The position numbers and the translations under genes were made by a program. Source: Mesocricetibacter intestinalis (GTDB taxonomy: Bacteria > Pseudomonadota > Gammaproteobacteria > Enterobacterales > Pasteurellaceae). From it: a stretch of 64,000 nucleotides of DNA. Where the stretch lies: assembly GCF_004363295.1 (NCBI RefSeq), contig NZ_SNYQ01000002.1, positions 187,409-251,408 on the forward strand, given 5' to 3'. Below are positions 19,801 through 26,113 of this stretch, in pieces; positions within the stretch are counted from its first letter, which is position 1; each line of letters opens with the position of its first letter. The notes under the pieces were generated by a model. It was not told the origin of the DNA and did not search any database. It worked only from the letters and a program-made list of their open reading frames with translations.

Positions 19801-21580
19801 TGATGAAACTACCTATGCTTATACGCATATCGGCGACAGCCATAGCAGAACTCAGCTGCGTAGCGGGCAGGATACCCGCATACAAGGCGCACAGATTCTG
19901 GGCAAAGGTATTCGGATTGATGCCGAAAATCTGCATATTGAAAGCCTGCAGGAAACCATGAGCTACAAGGGTAAACAACAAAATATCAGCGGACAGGTTA
20001 CCGTCGGCTACGGATTTTCAGCCGGCGGCAGCTATAACCAATCGAAAATCAATGCCAATTATGCCGCTGTTAAAGAACAGTCCGGTATCTATGCCGGTGA
20101 TGAGGGGTATCAGGTGAATATAGGCAGACATACGGATCTAAAAGGTGCGCTTATTACCTCAACCCGAGAAGCGGAGGTTCAGAACAGAAATAGCTTCGCC
20201 ACAGGAACACTAACCCACCGGGATATCCAAAATTACAGCAGCCACAATGCCAAGGGCTTTGGCTTCGGGGGCGGTTTTTCCGTCGGCGGCGGAAGCTCGG
20301 CGCAAAATATTGCCGGTACTCCGTTAGAGCATATTGGTTCAAACCGAGCTGATGGTAGCGCCCAAATAGAGTATAAGGGCGTAACCGGGATTTTCAGCCA
20401 AGGAAACTGGGGATTGGCAAAAGGGGTGCTAAGCGCAGCATTAGGGCAAGTGAAACAGCACAACAATGAATCCGCTATCACAACCAGTAGGATCAATGAC
20501 AAAAATATTCTGATTAGAGATATGGAAAATCAGCACAAATTATCCGCTTCAGGTATTGAGGAAACGATAGCCAATCTGCAAAAGGAAAATCGTCATCAAA
20601 TATTAACCAAAGCGGATACCGAAAAACTCAAATCCGATTTAGCGCGGGATTTAAATATAGCGATGGATTTTATTAAAAACATCTCGGATTCCGGCGATAA
20701 GCTTTATTACAAAGCGGAAAAAAATGAGGATTCCAGCTTTACTATGGGTAAGCCAGCGAATTGCGAGCATATTGACTGCTTGGAATTTGATAAAGATAAC
20801 TCGCAGCAGTTAAAGGAATTAATCTACGGGGAGCGAATATTAACCGAAAAACAGGCGGAACAGCTAAGTAATTTGTTTACGGCCGGTATGCTTAATTTGA
20901 CAAGGAAAGAGAAAGTAGAAAGTGCCATTTTATATGCTGATGACCTGAATTCTTTAGAGCATTTGGGGGTTATTTTAAATAGAGGTAGCGCGGGACGTTG
21001 GAATGAATTTCTCTATGCCGGATTTGAGCGCTTTAGGGCTTGGGCTAATTTGCCGGCGGTTTTTGGAGTATCCAACGCCACCAAAGATCATGCGCAAATT
21101 GCTAAAAAATTGGATGAATATAATCAATATGCAGCCGCTAAGGGCAAACCCACATATATCTTCCATAATACCGCACATAGTTTGGGCGTATCGGAAAATA
21201 AAAATATGCTGAATTGGGCGAATTATCTGAAGCAGGACTATAAAAATACGGCCATAAGCTATTTACATGCAGGCGGTTCTTACTCTTCGGAAGAAATTCA
21301 TCAACAGGCAAAAGGGGTATTTAATAAAGTAAATACCAGATATATAGGTATAGAGGGAGATTTGGTTTATTCGGGAATATTCGGATTCCTTATCGGTAAT
21401 AATAAAAATGCGCTACCTAATAATGGGATTGGGCGTTTACAAGCACATACTGTGGCTAATCAAAATATTAACAACTTAAAATTTGTAGATAAATCAGAAG
21501 CAGTAGAGGAAAAGTCTAATGTTTTAAATAAAGTTTATGGTAACCATGGTATAAGAAAGTTTAATTATCTAGGGGATTAA
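13844..21580 (+). CDS. TpsA exoprotein, CdiA/FHA-like, with predicted alpha/beta-hydrolase C-terminus
   Basis: A 2578-residue filamentous haemagglutinin-type exoprotein. An extended signal peptide region (MNRRYFRVIFSKTRQSLIVV) leads to a cleavage site near ASSA/Q at residue 76. The TPS secretion domain (about 77-290) carries NPNL and a variant NPSG, plus HCEGCGILN. Filamentous repeats follow. The segment LTAEQMKALTEDMVWLV (about 1353) is of the kind found mid-molecule in many CdiA proteins. FHA-2 type repeats (KKSGLMGSGGIGFSIG and similar) span about 1690-2170. The C-terminus resembles an alpha/beta-hydrolase: AHSLG with Ser2446, EGDLV with Asp2506, LQAHTV with His2535. No VENN pretoxin motif is seen. 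ATG 13844 follows AAGGA by seven bases. A lipoprotein gene starts two bases after the stop, the usual position for immunity. Adhesin-only function remains possible. Confidence 0.93.
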   Translation: MNRRYFRVIFSKTRQSLIVVSELAKSVAKSVAESGSLPAPNKQNICTKAKSAQLNALVFSLYCGLGLVAFSPASSAQELIIKADPSAGKNQQPILLQTANGLPQVNIQTPNDKGLSHNKYRQFDVDSRGAILNNCRTAVRTQLAGMVQANPNLAHGEARVILNEVNSSDPSILKGYVEVAGKKAEVIIANPSGLHCEGCGILNAHRATLTTGRPQIVDGRLESYVVEKGKISVAGKGLDNSRVDYTDIIAKEAQINAGIWGAKQLNLVSGQNRVKHSDSVQGVQIIHRGAEEAEKTVQKEPHFAVDVSKLGGMYAQKIYMVGTEQGLGVRNAGHIGAGSDALIIDGRGHILNKGTLSAAGNIDLNGEGELVNSGDIQTLKGAVKLKAGQNIRHNGSITARHNHINLDAGQHIIQTGETLASGDINYRAQHMDISHDATIGAGIQFRPQGQQESRSPASFSHKGNNISLQARESLKAQGKILASNLVQANGNSLDFSNTHLSANRAQLQAAQGNLSLQGAALHINQDLTLHTPAQLSTQKAKISADYLKFKAAQLNNSQGMLHSRSTKALDFNFSEGFINKQGQLATSGALNLTAADIDNYAGSLFAGHRLWLQTGDLDNRQGNISGKALLTINAKQIDNGEKAVIFSADNLNLNAQRLNNSEGSVQAAGDAQIRLEEGLNNSKVSESGSLIQAGNHLNVTAQQINNSRTKATTAAPRQGILANRLSLNAERLDNRAGGIYSGADISAGVAAALDNREGEILALGALSLAGSKLTVKNGEGKLESKGNLALNIEGFADTSQGTLKTQSNADIRLSKDLVLSGVFQADGVLNLTTQGNFYNNARLLSGKALNIHSNLVENAENGVLSALDTRVSANTINNRGLIDGAVTLLNTSGLNNLGGGRIYGDRLAITAAQLTNSQDPNKVQAATIAARQRLDLGVTRLSNRDHALIFSLGDLHIGGKLDASNYAAGKAELVDNGSATIEALGNATINTANLRNHDLHLTLAAKEQKEYIHEVATQTDSQRYRNQVEGKFNWHGRDAWFDFHDPKKATIVRKEWYGWKYNRITNTPYIERQDPGKILIGGNLTLDGDNLHNQYSKLLIGGTLQLGTKSFGANGTRPILSDGITSLHNEDLKQRIEVTDIGHSYFLKHQKKHGNHGHYEVNQSPFTLTHPTREKDFGIVQNLIGDRRAVTEASGGYQLDNLEQAPQTVLTSRNPVQPNSEIKKDAGAGQGISAPNLSIKTLSPDIRLPQASLYRINSDPAGRYLVETDPRFINSAKWLSSDYMLKALKSDARMALKRLGDGFYEQRLVNEQINQLTGRRFLSGYASDYEQYLALMDSGVRYAQHFGLIPGVALTAEQMKALTEDMVWLVSKEIRLADGTTGSVLVPQVYVVGRNTDSDNRGAVISAQRINARITGDIHNSGVISGRNLTALSARNLLNNGGTIGAERLLLNAEETLLNSGGKLRAQNLLAAQGKNIRIESSLAESRDTGDFYKKDINRQAIVEVGAKEGRLLLQAQQNIDLRAASLISAGETDIRAGARLNLDTQTTRNKEHYNADADNYYRLEQSKEIGSELKLAGNATLFAKQGINMRAAQLSGNGNLNIISAGDISLAEGREREQLSTARKWNSRNLTSRTSSINLYRHDYDLAKGTQIEANNILLHSQGGNISLRGSDAVAENRMQILAKNIDINAAENRVYETSFNQVKKSGLMGSGGIGFSIGSRKQSTESDQHRSYTKESRVGSLKGTTDVFTENRYLQQGSTLTSVQGDVNIQAGQVTIKAADNRYTTNYKYSLEQKGLTVAFSAPALSALQAVQGAVKTIESIGESKHNRINAMATANALWDSARAAEKIFEAIAPTRILANGDINNSNVGISLTYGQQKNINSTHTQGSNAAIAKINAGKQLNIIAKGAEKADINIIGADIGGKQGTYLSADNHIKLRAAQQTHKERSQNKSSGFNAGVSITYGNGGMAMGITAGGNYGKGYGNADETTYAYTHIGDSHSRTQLRSGQDTRIQGAQILGKGIRIDAENLHIESLQETMSYKGKQQNISGQVTVGYGFSAGGSYNQSKINANYAAVKEQSGIYAGDEGYQVNIGRHTDLKGALITSTREAEVQNRNSFATGTLTHRDIQNYSSHNAKGFGFGGGFSVGGGSSAQNIAGTPLEHIGSNRADGSAQIEYKGVTGIFSQGNWGLAKGVLSAALGQVKQHNNESAITTSRINDKNILIRDMENQHKLSASGIEETIANLQKENRHQILTKADTEKLKSDLARDLNIAMDFIKNISDSGDKLYYKAEKNEDSSFTMGKPANCEHIDCLEFDKDNSQQLKELIYGERILTEKQAEQLSNLFTAGMLNLTRKEKVESAILYADDLNSLEHLGVILNRGSAGRWNEFLYAGFERFRAWANLPAVFGVSNATKDHAQIAKKLDEYNQYAAAKGKPTYIFHNTAHSLGVSENKNMLNWANYLKQDYKNTAISYLHAGGSYSSEEIHQQAKGVFNKVNTRYIGIEGDLVYSGIFGFLIGNNKNALPNNGIGRLQAHTVANQNINNLKFVDKSEAVEEKSNVLNKVYGNHGIRKFNYLGD
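14743..14751 (-). other. DNA uptake signal core inside tpsA
   Basis: ACCGCACTT within the TPS-domain coding region. Confidence 0.75.
18131..18139 (-). other. DNA uptake signal core inside tpsA
   Basis: ACCGCACTT followed by TCC within the repeat-region coding sequence. Confidence 0.75.
21461..21580 (+). repeat. Toxin-tail repeat, copy 1 (in frame in tpsA)
   Basis: The last 39 codons of tpsA plus stop (from QNINNLKF to FNYLGD). The same 120-base segment recurs at 22429-22549 (121 bases, frameshifted) and at 22630-22749 (120 bases, in frame), each time followed after two bases by the ATG of a small lipoprotein gene. Confidence 0.9.
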
Positions 21581-21582
21581 AA

Positions 21583-21891
21583 ATGAAAAATCTTATCATT
21601 ATTTTAAGTTTGTTTTTCTTATCAGGATGTGTAGATCCTTTTCTATTGTCATATGCAGGCGGTAATGTTATCTATAATATGCAATATTGGGAGCATATTG
21701 ATACAAAAGAAAAAGCATCATTAAAAACTGAAAATGATTGTTTTGATAAGGTTACTAAGAATAATCCCTTTTCAAGGGATAAGTATGGGCAATGCTTATA
21801 TGAGCAAGGGTATCGATTTAGAACGAATAACCTATTATATTGTTTTTGGTATATGCCGGAAAAATGTAAGGATTATAATAAATTTAGATAA
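21583..21891 (+). CDS. Small lipoprotein, family A copy 1; candidate immunity protein
   Basis: A 102-residue lipoprotein: signal MKNLIIILSLFFLSGC with lipobox LSGC, lipidated Cys16, followed by VDPFLLSY. The mature part has WEHIDTKEK, then four cysteines in NDCFDKV, YGQCLYEQG, LLYCFWYM and EKCKDYNKFR. Its ATG is two bases after the tpsA stop and its ribosome-binding site (AGGGGA) lies inside the last tpsA codons, so it is almost certainly co-transcribed and translationally linked. This is the position of a CDI immunity gene. Asp at +2 after the lipid Cys would, by the enterobacterial sorting rule, favour retention in the inner membrane; here the next residue is Val, so outer-membrane sorting is expected. 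No known family recognised; immunity role is inference from position. Confidence 0.85.
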   Translation: MKNLIIILSLFFLSGCVDPFLLSYAGGNVIYNMQYWEHIDTKEKASLKTENDCFDKVTKNNPFSRDKYGQCLYEQGYRFRTNNLLYCFWYMPEKCKDYNKFR

Positions 21892-22007
21892 TATATTTAC
21901 GGATTATATTTAAATCAAAAATTTATTAATTGAGTTTTTATATGGAAATATCTAGATAAGTATTTGCTAGTGAAAATATTTTATCTAATATTTGAATGGA
22001 ATAAACA

Positions 22008-22316
22008 ATGAAAAAAACTATCCTTATTTTAAGTTTATTTATATTATCAGGGTGTGTAGATCCTTTTCTATTGTCATATGGAGGTAGTCATCTTATTCAT
22101 AATATGCAATATTGGGAGCATATTGATACAAAAGAAGAAGCATCATTAAAAACTAAAAATGATTGTTTTGATAAGGTTACTCAAAATAATCCCTTTTCAA
22201 GGGATAAGTATGGACAATGCTTATATGAGCAAGGGTATCGATTTAGAACGAATAACCTTTTATATTGCTTTTGGTATATGCCGGAAAAATGTAAGGATTA
22301 TAATAAATTTAGATAA
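22008..22316 (+). CDS. Small lipoprotein, family A copy 2
   Basis: Nearly identical to the copy at 21583, 425 bases downstream of it, differing mainly in the signal peptide (MKKTILILSLFILSGC) and at GGSHLIHN. All four mature-domain cysteines and the C-terminal KDYNKFR are kept. It is intact, with only a weak purine-rich ribosome-binding site (ATGGAATAAACA) before the ATG. Confidence 0.85.
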   Translation: MKKTILILSLFILSGCVDPFLLSYGGSHLIHNMQYWEHIDTKEEASLKTKNDCFDKVTQNNPFSRDKYGQCLYEQGYRFRTNNLLYCFWYMPEKCKDYNKFR

Positions 22317-22350
22317 TATATTTACCAATTATATTTAAATGGAATAAATA

Positions 22351-22549
22351 ATGAAAAAAATTATCCTTATTTTAAGTTTATTTTTATTATCAGGATGTGT
22401 AGATCCATTTCTATTTTTATATGGAGGTCAAAATATTAATAACTTAAGATTATGTAGATAAATTAGAAGCAATATAAGAAAAATATAATATTTTAAATAA
22501 AGTTTATAATAACCATGGTATAAGAACATTTAATTATCTAGGAGATTAA
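22351..22549 (+). pseudogene. Hybrid of lipoprotein signal and toxin tail, frameshifted
   Basis: Begins as a family A lipoprotein (MKKIILILSLFLLSGC, then VDPFLFLYGG) and then switches to the toxin tail (QNINNL). A one-base length difference from the tpsA tail shifts the frame, so translation ends at the TAA at 22459-22461 after 36 residues; the rest of the tail continues out of frame to the TAA at 22547-22549. The switch point after Tyr-Gly-Gly is the same as in the intact hybrid that follows. Confidence 0.8.
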
Positions 22550-22551
22550 AA

Positions 22552-22749
22552 ATGAAAAAGCTTATCTTTATTTTAAATTTATTTGTATTATCAGGATGTG
22601 CAGATCCTTTTCTATCTTCATATAGAGGTCAAAATATTAACAACTTAAAATTTGTATATGATTCAGAAGTAATAGAAGAAAAGTCTAAATTTTTGAATAA
22701 GATTTATAATAATGATGGTGTAAGAACGTTTAATTATCTAGAAGATTAA
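22552..22749 (+). CDS. Hybrid lipoprotein: family A signal fused to toxin tail
   Basis: A 65-residue intact frame: lipoprotein signal MKKLIFILNLFVLSGC, linker ADPFLSSYRG, then 39 residues that match the end of the TpsA toxin (QNINNLKFVYDSEVIEEK and on to FNYLED). The ribosome-binding site (AGGAGA) comes from the end of the preceding tail copy. If made, it would be a lipid-anchored peptide equal to the extreme C-terminus of the toxin. It may be only a recombination by-product, but the frame is kept through the whole tail, unlike its neighbour. Confidence 0.65.
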   Translation: MKKLIFILNLFVLSGCADPFLSSYRGQNINNLKFVYDSEVIEEKSKFLNKIYNNDGVRTFNYLED

Positions 22750-22751
22750 AA

Positions 22752-23060
22752 ATGAAAAATCTTATCATTATTTTAAGTTTGTTTTTCTTATCAGGATGTG
22801 TAGATCCTTTCCTATTGTCATATGGAGGGAGTCATCTTATTCATAAGATGGCATATTGGGAGCATATTGATACAAAAGAAAAAGCGCCGTTAAAAACTGA
22901 AAATGATTGTTTTGATAAGGTTACTAATAATAATCCCTTTTCAAGAGATAATTATGGGCAATGCTTATATGAACAAGGGTATCGATTTAGAACGAGTAAC
23001 TTATTATATTGCTTTTGGTATATGAAAGAGGAATGTAAGGATTATAATAAGTTTAGATAA
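22752..23060 (+). CDS. Small lipoprotein, family A copy 3
   Basis: A 102-residue intact copy with signal MKNLIIILSLFFLSGC. It differs from copies 1 and 2 by KMAYWEH, KAPLKT and the C-terminal YMKEECKDYNKFR. It starts two bases after the stop of the hybrid gene, as copy 1 does after tpsA, and it opens the 858-bp tandem units. Confidence 0.85.
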   Translation: MKNLIIILSLFFLSGCVDPFLLSYGGSHLIHKMAYWEHIDTKEKAPLKTENDCFDKVTNNNPFSRDNYGQCLYEQGYRFRTSNLLYCFWYMKEECKDYNKFR

Positions 23061-23148
23061 TATATTTACAAATTATATTTAAACTAAAAATTTATTAATC
23101 TAATTTTTATATGGAAATACCCTTATAAATTAATGGTATTATTAAATA

Positions 23149-23526
23149 ATGTTAATATTGAAAGATAAATTAAGGTATATTCCAGTTATTTTCTTCTATA
23201 TAACAGGTTGTTCTAGTATTGTTTCTTTAATCCCGAGTTATTCAGACAGTATTCCTAGAGGAGAATCTCAATGGGTTAATATAGAAACAAAAGAGAATGT
23301 AACATTTGATGTATATACAAATTGCTATCATCAAGGAATAGAAATGGTAAAAAAAAGTGATCCTATAAAATATATTGCCATATTAAAAGAATATGAAGTA
23401 GCTTTATATCATGGAAAATGTCTTAGAGATCTGGGGTTTGTTTTTAAACCTGATCTTTTTTCTATTTATTGTTATCACTATTCAAATAAAGAGTCTTGTA
23501 GAGCATTTAAAAACTTCAGGAATTAA
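23149..23526 (+). CDS. Small lipoprotein, family B copy 1
   Basis: A 125-residue protein with N-terminus MLILKDKLRYIPVIFF and lipobox YITGC. The mature part parallels family A: QWVNIETKENVTF, then four cysteines in TNCYHQG, HGKCLRDLGF, SIYCYHYS and ESCRAFKNFRN, with about 20 extra residues between the first and second cysteine. I therefore regard A and B as distant homologues. No clear ribosome-binding site precedes ATG 23149. Function unknown; by context it may be a second immunity allele. Confidence 0.8.
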   Translation: MLILKDKLRYIPVIFFYITGCSSIVSLIPSYSDSIPRGESQWVNIETKENVTFDVYTNCYHQGIEMVKKSDPIKYIAILKEYEVALYHGKCLRDLGFVFKPDLFSIYCYHYSNKESCRAFKNFRN

Positions 23527-23610
23527 ATAAGGTTACATACTAAACTAATATAAGTAAGAGTAGTTAATAATATTTATCCTTGGGGTGCAAGAATATTTAA
23601 GAGATTAAAA

Positions 23611-23919
23611 ATGAAAAAGATTATCCTTATTCTAAGTTTATTTATATTGTCAGGATGTGTAGATCCTTTTCTATTGTCATATGGAGGTGGCCACCTTATC
23701 GATGATATGCAATATTGGGAGCATATTGATACAAAAGAAAAAGCATCATTAAAAACTGAAAATGATTGTTTTGATAAGGTTAATGAAAATGATTCTTTCA
23801 CAAGGGATAAATATGGGCAATGCTTATATGATCAGGGATATAGATTTAGAACAAGTAACTTATTATATTGTTTTTGGTATATGCCGGAAAAATGTAAGGA
23901 TTATAATAAGTTTAGATAA
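23611..23919 (+). CDS. Small lipoprotein, family A copy 4
   Basis: A 102-residue copy with signal MKKIILILSLFILSGC, keeping all motifs. It has GGGHLIDDMQYWEH and DKVNENDSFTRDKYG, changes shared in part with the copy at 25327. Upstream AAGAGATTAAAA is a modest ribosome-binding site. Confidence 0.85.
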   Translation: MKKIILILSLFILSGCVDPFLLSYGGGHLIDDMQYWEHIDTKEKASLKTENDCFDKVNENDSFTRDKYGQCLYDQGYRFRTSNLLYCFWYMPEKCKDYNKFR

Positions 23920-24005
23920 TATATTTACGAGTGATATTTAAGCTAAAGTTTATTAATTCGGTTTTTATATGGGAATATTCGTATAAATTAATTGTATTTT
24001 AAATA

Positions 24006-24383
24006 ATGTTAATATTGAAAGGTAGATTAAAGTATATTCCAGTTATTTTCTTCTATATAACATGTTGTTCTAGTATTGTTTCTTTAATCCCAAGTTATTC
24101 AGACAGTATTCCTAGAGGAGAATCTCAATGGGTTAATATAAAAACAAAAGATAATGTAACATTTGATGTATATACAAATTGCTATCATCAAGGAATAGAA
24201 ATGGTAAAAAAAAATGATCCTATAAAATATATTGCCATATTAAAAGAATATGAAGTAGCTTTATATCATGGAAAATGTCTTAGAGACCTAGGGTTTGTCT
24301 TTAAACCTGATCTTTTTTCTATTTATTGTTATCACTATTCAAATAAAGAGTCTTGTAGAGCATTTAAAAACTTCAGGAATTAA
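24006..24383 (+). CDS. Small lipoprotein, family B copy 2, altered lipobox
   Basis: Nearly identical to the copy at 23149, but the lipobox reads YITCC because the Gly codon GGT became TGT. Position -1 of a lipobox is normally Gly, Ala or Ser, so processing may fail or shift to the other Cys. The mature domain and its four cysteines are unchanged. Confidence 0.8.
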   Translation: MLILKGRLKYIPVIFFYITCCSSIVSLIPSYSDSIPRGESQWVNIKTKDNVTFDVYTNCYHQGIEMVKKNDPIKYIAILKEYEVALYHGKCLRDLGFVFKPDLFSIYCYHYSNKESCRAFKNFRN

Positions 24384-24467
24384 ATAAGGCTACATACTAA
24401 ACTAATATAAGTAAGAGTAGTTAATAATATTTATCCTTGGGACGTAAGAATATTTAAGAGATGCAAA

Positions 24468-24776
24468 ATGAAAAAGATTATCCTTATTCTAAGTTTATTT
24501 ATATTGTCAGGATGTGTAGATCCTTTTCTATTTTCATATGCAGGTGGTAATGTTATCTATGATATGGCATATTGGGAGCATGTTGATACAAAAGAAAAAG
24601 CGCCGTTAAAAACTGAAAATGATTGTTTTGATAAGGTTACTAAGAATAATCCCTTTTCAAGAGATAAGTATGGGCAATGCTTATATGAACAAGGATATAG
24701 ATTTAGAACAAGTAACTTATTATATTGCTTTTGGTATATGAAAGAGGAATGTAAGGATTATAATAAATTTAGATAA
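24468..24776 (+). CDS. Small lipoprotein, family A copy 5
   Basis: A 102-residue copy whose N-terminal half (YAGGNVIYDM) resembles copy 1 and whose C-terminal part (YMKEECKDYNKFR) resembles copy 3, as expected after gene conversion or unequal exchange inside the array. Confidence 0.85.
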   Translation: MKKIILILSLFILSGCVDPFLFSYAGGNVIYDMAYWEHVDTKEKAPLKTENDCFDKVTKNNPFSRDKYGQCLYEQGYRFRTSNLLYCFWYMKEECKDYNKFR

Positions 24777-24864
24777 TATATTTACCAATTATATTTAAAC
24801 TAAAAATTTATTAATCTAATTTTTATATGGAAATACCCTTATAAATTAATGGTATCATTAAATA

Positions 24865-25242
24865 ATGTTAATATTGAAAGATAAATTAAAGTATATTCCA
24901 GTTATTTTCTTCTATATAACAGGTTGTTCTAGTATTGTTTATTTAATTCCTAATTATTCAGACAGTATTCCTAGAGGAGAATCTCAATGGATTAATATAG
25001 AAACAAAAGAGAATGTAACATTTGATGTATATACAAATTGCTATCATCAAGGAATAGCAATGATGAGGAGAGAACAAACTTTAAAAACTAATATTATACT
25101 CAAAAGATATGAAGTGGCTTTATATCATGGAAAATGTCTTAGAGATCTGGGGTTTGTCTTTAAACCTGATCTTTTTTCTATTTATTGTTATCACTATTCA
25201 AATAAAGAATCTTGTAGAGCATTTAAAAACTTCAGGAATTAA
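24865..25242 (+). CDS. Small lipoprotein, family B copy 3, divergent centre
   Basis: Keeps the ends of the other two B copies and has a normal YITGC lipobox, but the segment between the first and second mature cysteine is rewritten (AMMRREQTLKTNIILKRYEV instead of the EMVKKSDPIKYIAILKEYEV form). Local replacement in an otherwise conserved gene suggests this loop is under different selection or was converted from another allele. Confidence 0.8.
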   Translation: MLILKDKLKYIPVIFFYITGCSSIVYLIPNYSDSIPRGESQWINIETKENVTFDVYTNCYHQGIAMMRREQTLKTNIILKRYEVALYHGKCLRDLGFVFKPDLFSIYCYHYSNKESCRAFKNFRN

Positions 25243-25326
25243 ATAAGGCTACATACTAAACTAATATAAGTAAGAGTAGTTAATAATATTTATCCTTGGA
25301 GCATAAGAATATTTAAGAGATTAAAA

Positions 25327-25635
25327 ATGAAAAAGATTATCCTTATTCTAAGTTTATTTATATTGTCAGGATGTGTAGATCCTTTTCTATTGTCATATGG
25401 AGGTGGTCATCTTATCGATGGTATGCAATATTGGGAGCATATTGATACGAAAGAAGAAGCACCAGTAAAAGTCAGAAATGATTGTTTTGATAAGGTTAAT
25501 GAGAATAATTCTTTTACAGAAGATAAATATGGACAATGCTTATATGATCAGGGATATAGATTTAGAACGAGTAACATATTATATTGCTTTTGGTATATGC
25601 CGGAAAGATGTAAAGATTATAATAAATTTAGATAA
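25327..25635 (+). CDS. Small lipoprotein, family A copy 6
   Basis: A 102-residue copy with several substitutions in the central part (KEEAPVKVRNDCFDKVNENN, FTEDKYG, YMPERCKDYNKFR), more diverged than copies 1-5. It ends the 858-bp units; the spacer after it differs. Confidence 0.85.
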   Translation: MKKIILILSLFILSGCVDPFLLSYGGGHLIDGMQYWEHIDTKEEAPVKVRNDCFDKVNENNSFTEDKYGQCLYDQGYRFRTSNILYCFWYMPERCKDYNKFR

Positions 25636-25703
25636 TATATGTAAATATCCAGATAAGTATTTGCTGATAAAATAGTTTAATTAATATTTAGGTTGAATAA
25701 ATA

Positions 25704-26009
25704 GTGAAAAAATTTATATTTATCTTAATTTGTTTTTGTTTATCAGGGTGCTTGGATTTCTTCCTATATAGAGATAGTTACACTATTGATAATATGGCAT
25801 ATTGGGAGCATATTGATACAAAAGAAAAAGCATCATTAAAAACTGAAAATGATTGTTTTGATAAGGTTAACCAGAATAATTCTTTTACAAGAGATAAATA
25901 TGGTCAATGCTTATATGAACAAGGGTATAGATTTAGAACAGATAGCATATTGTATTGTTATTATTATATGAAAGAAAGATGCAAAGCTTATGATAAGTAC
26001 AGGAAGTAA
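25704..26009 (+). CDS. Small lipoprotein, divergent family A member, GTG start
   Basis: A 101-residue protein with signal starting (V/M)KKFIFILICFCLSGC. It starts at GTG 25704; no ATG is suitably placed. The region after the lipobox (LDFFLYRDSYTIDNM) is unlike the others, but AYWEHIDTKEKASLKTENDC and YGQCLYEQGYRFRT are conserved, and it ends in ERCKAYDKYRK. It is the last gene of the array and may be the oldest member. Confidence 0.8.
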   Translation: MKKFIFILICFCLSGCLDFFLYRDSYTIDNMAYWEHIDTKEKASLKTENDCFDKVNQNNSFTRDKYGQCLYEQGYRFRTDSILYCYYYMKERCKAYDKYRK

Positions 26010-26113
26010 AAATTAATTATTGCTATCACAAAATATATGATGTGGTAATTAATATCGTAAATAATGTTTAGTCATTATTTTAAATTTATATTTTATATAG
26101 GAGTCATACGCTT

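Larger units (their letters stand above)
22752..25635 (+). repeat. Tandem array of about 858-bp units (family A + family B)
   Basis: Family A genes start at 22752, 23611, 24468 and 25327 and family B genes at 23149, 24006 and 24865, giving unit lengths of 859, 857 and 859 bases. Three full units and a fourth A gene are present. Spacers are also conserved: each B gene is followed by TACATACTAAACTAATATAA and TATTTATCCTTGG before the next A gene. High identity across genes and spacers indicates recent amplification. Confidence 0.9.

Noticed and set aside
20500-20760. A VENN pretoxin boundary in the TpsA C-terminal region
   Set aside because: No VENN or close variant is visible, so the toxin boundary cannot be set by that motif; the toxin call rests on the hydrolase motifs and gene context only.
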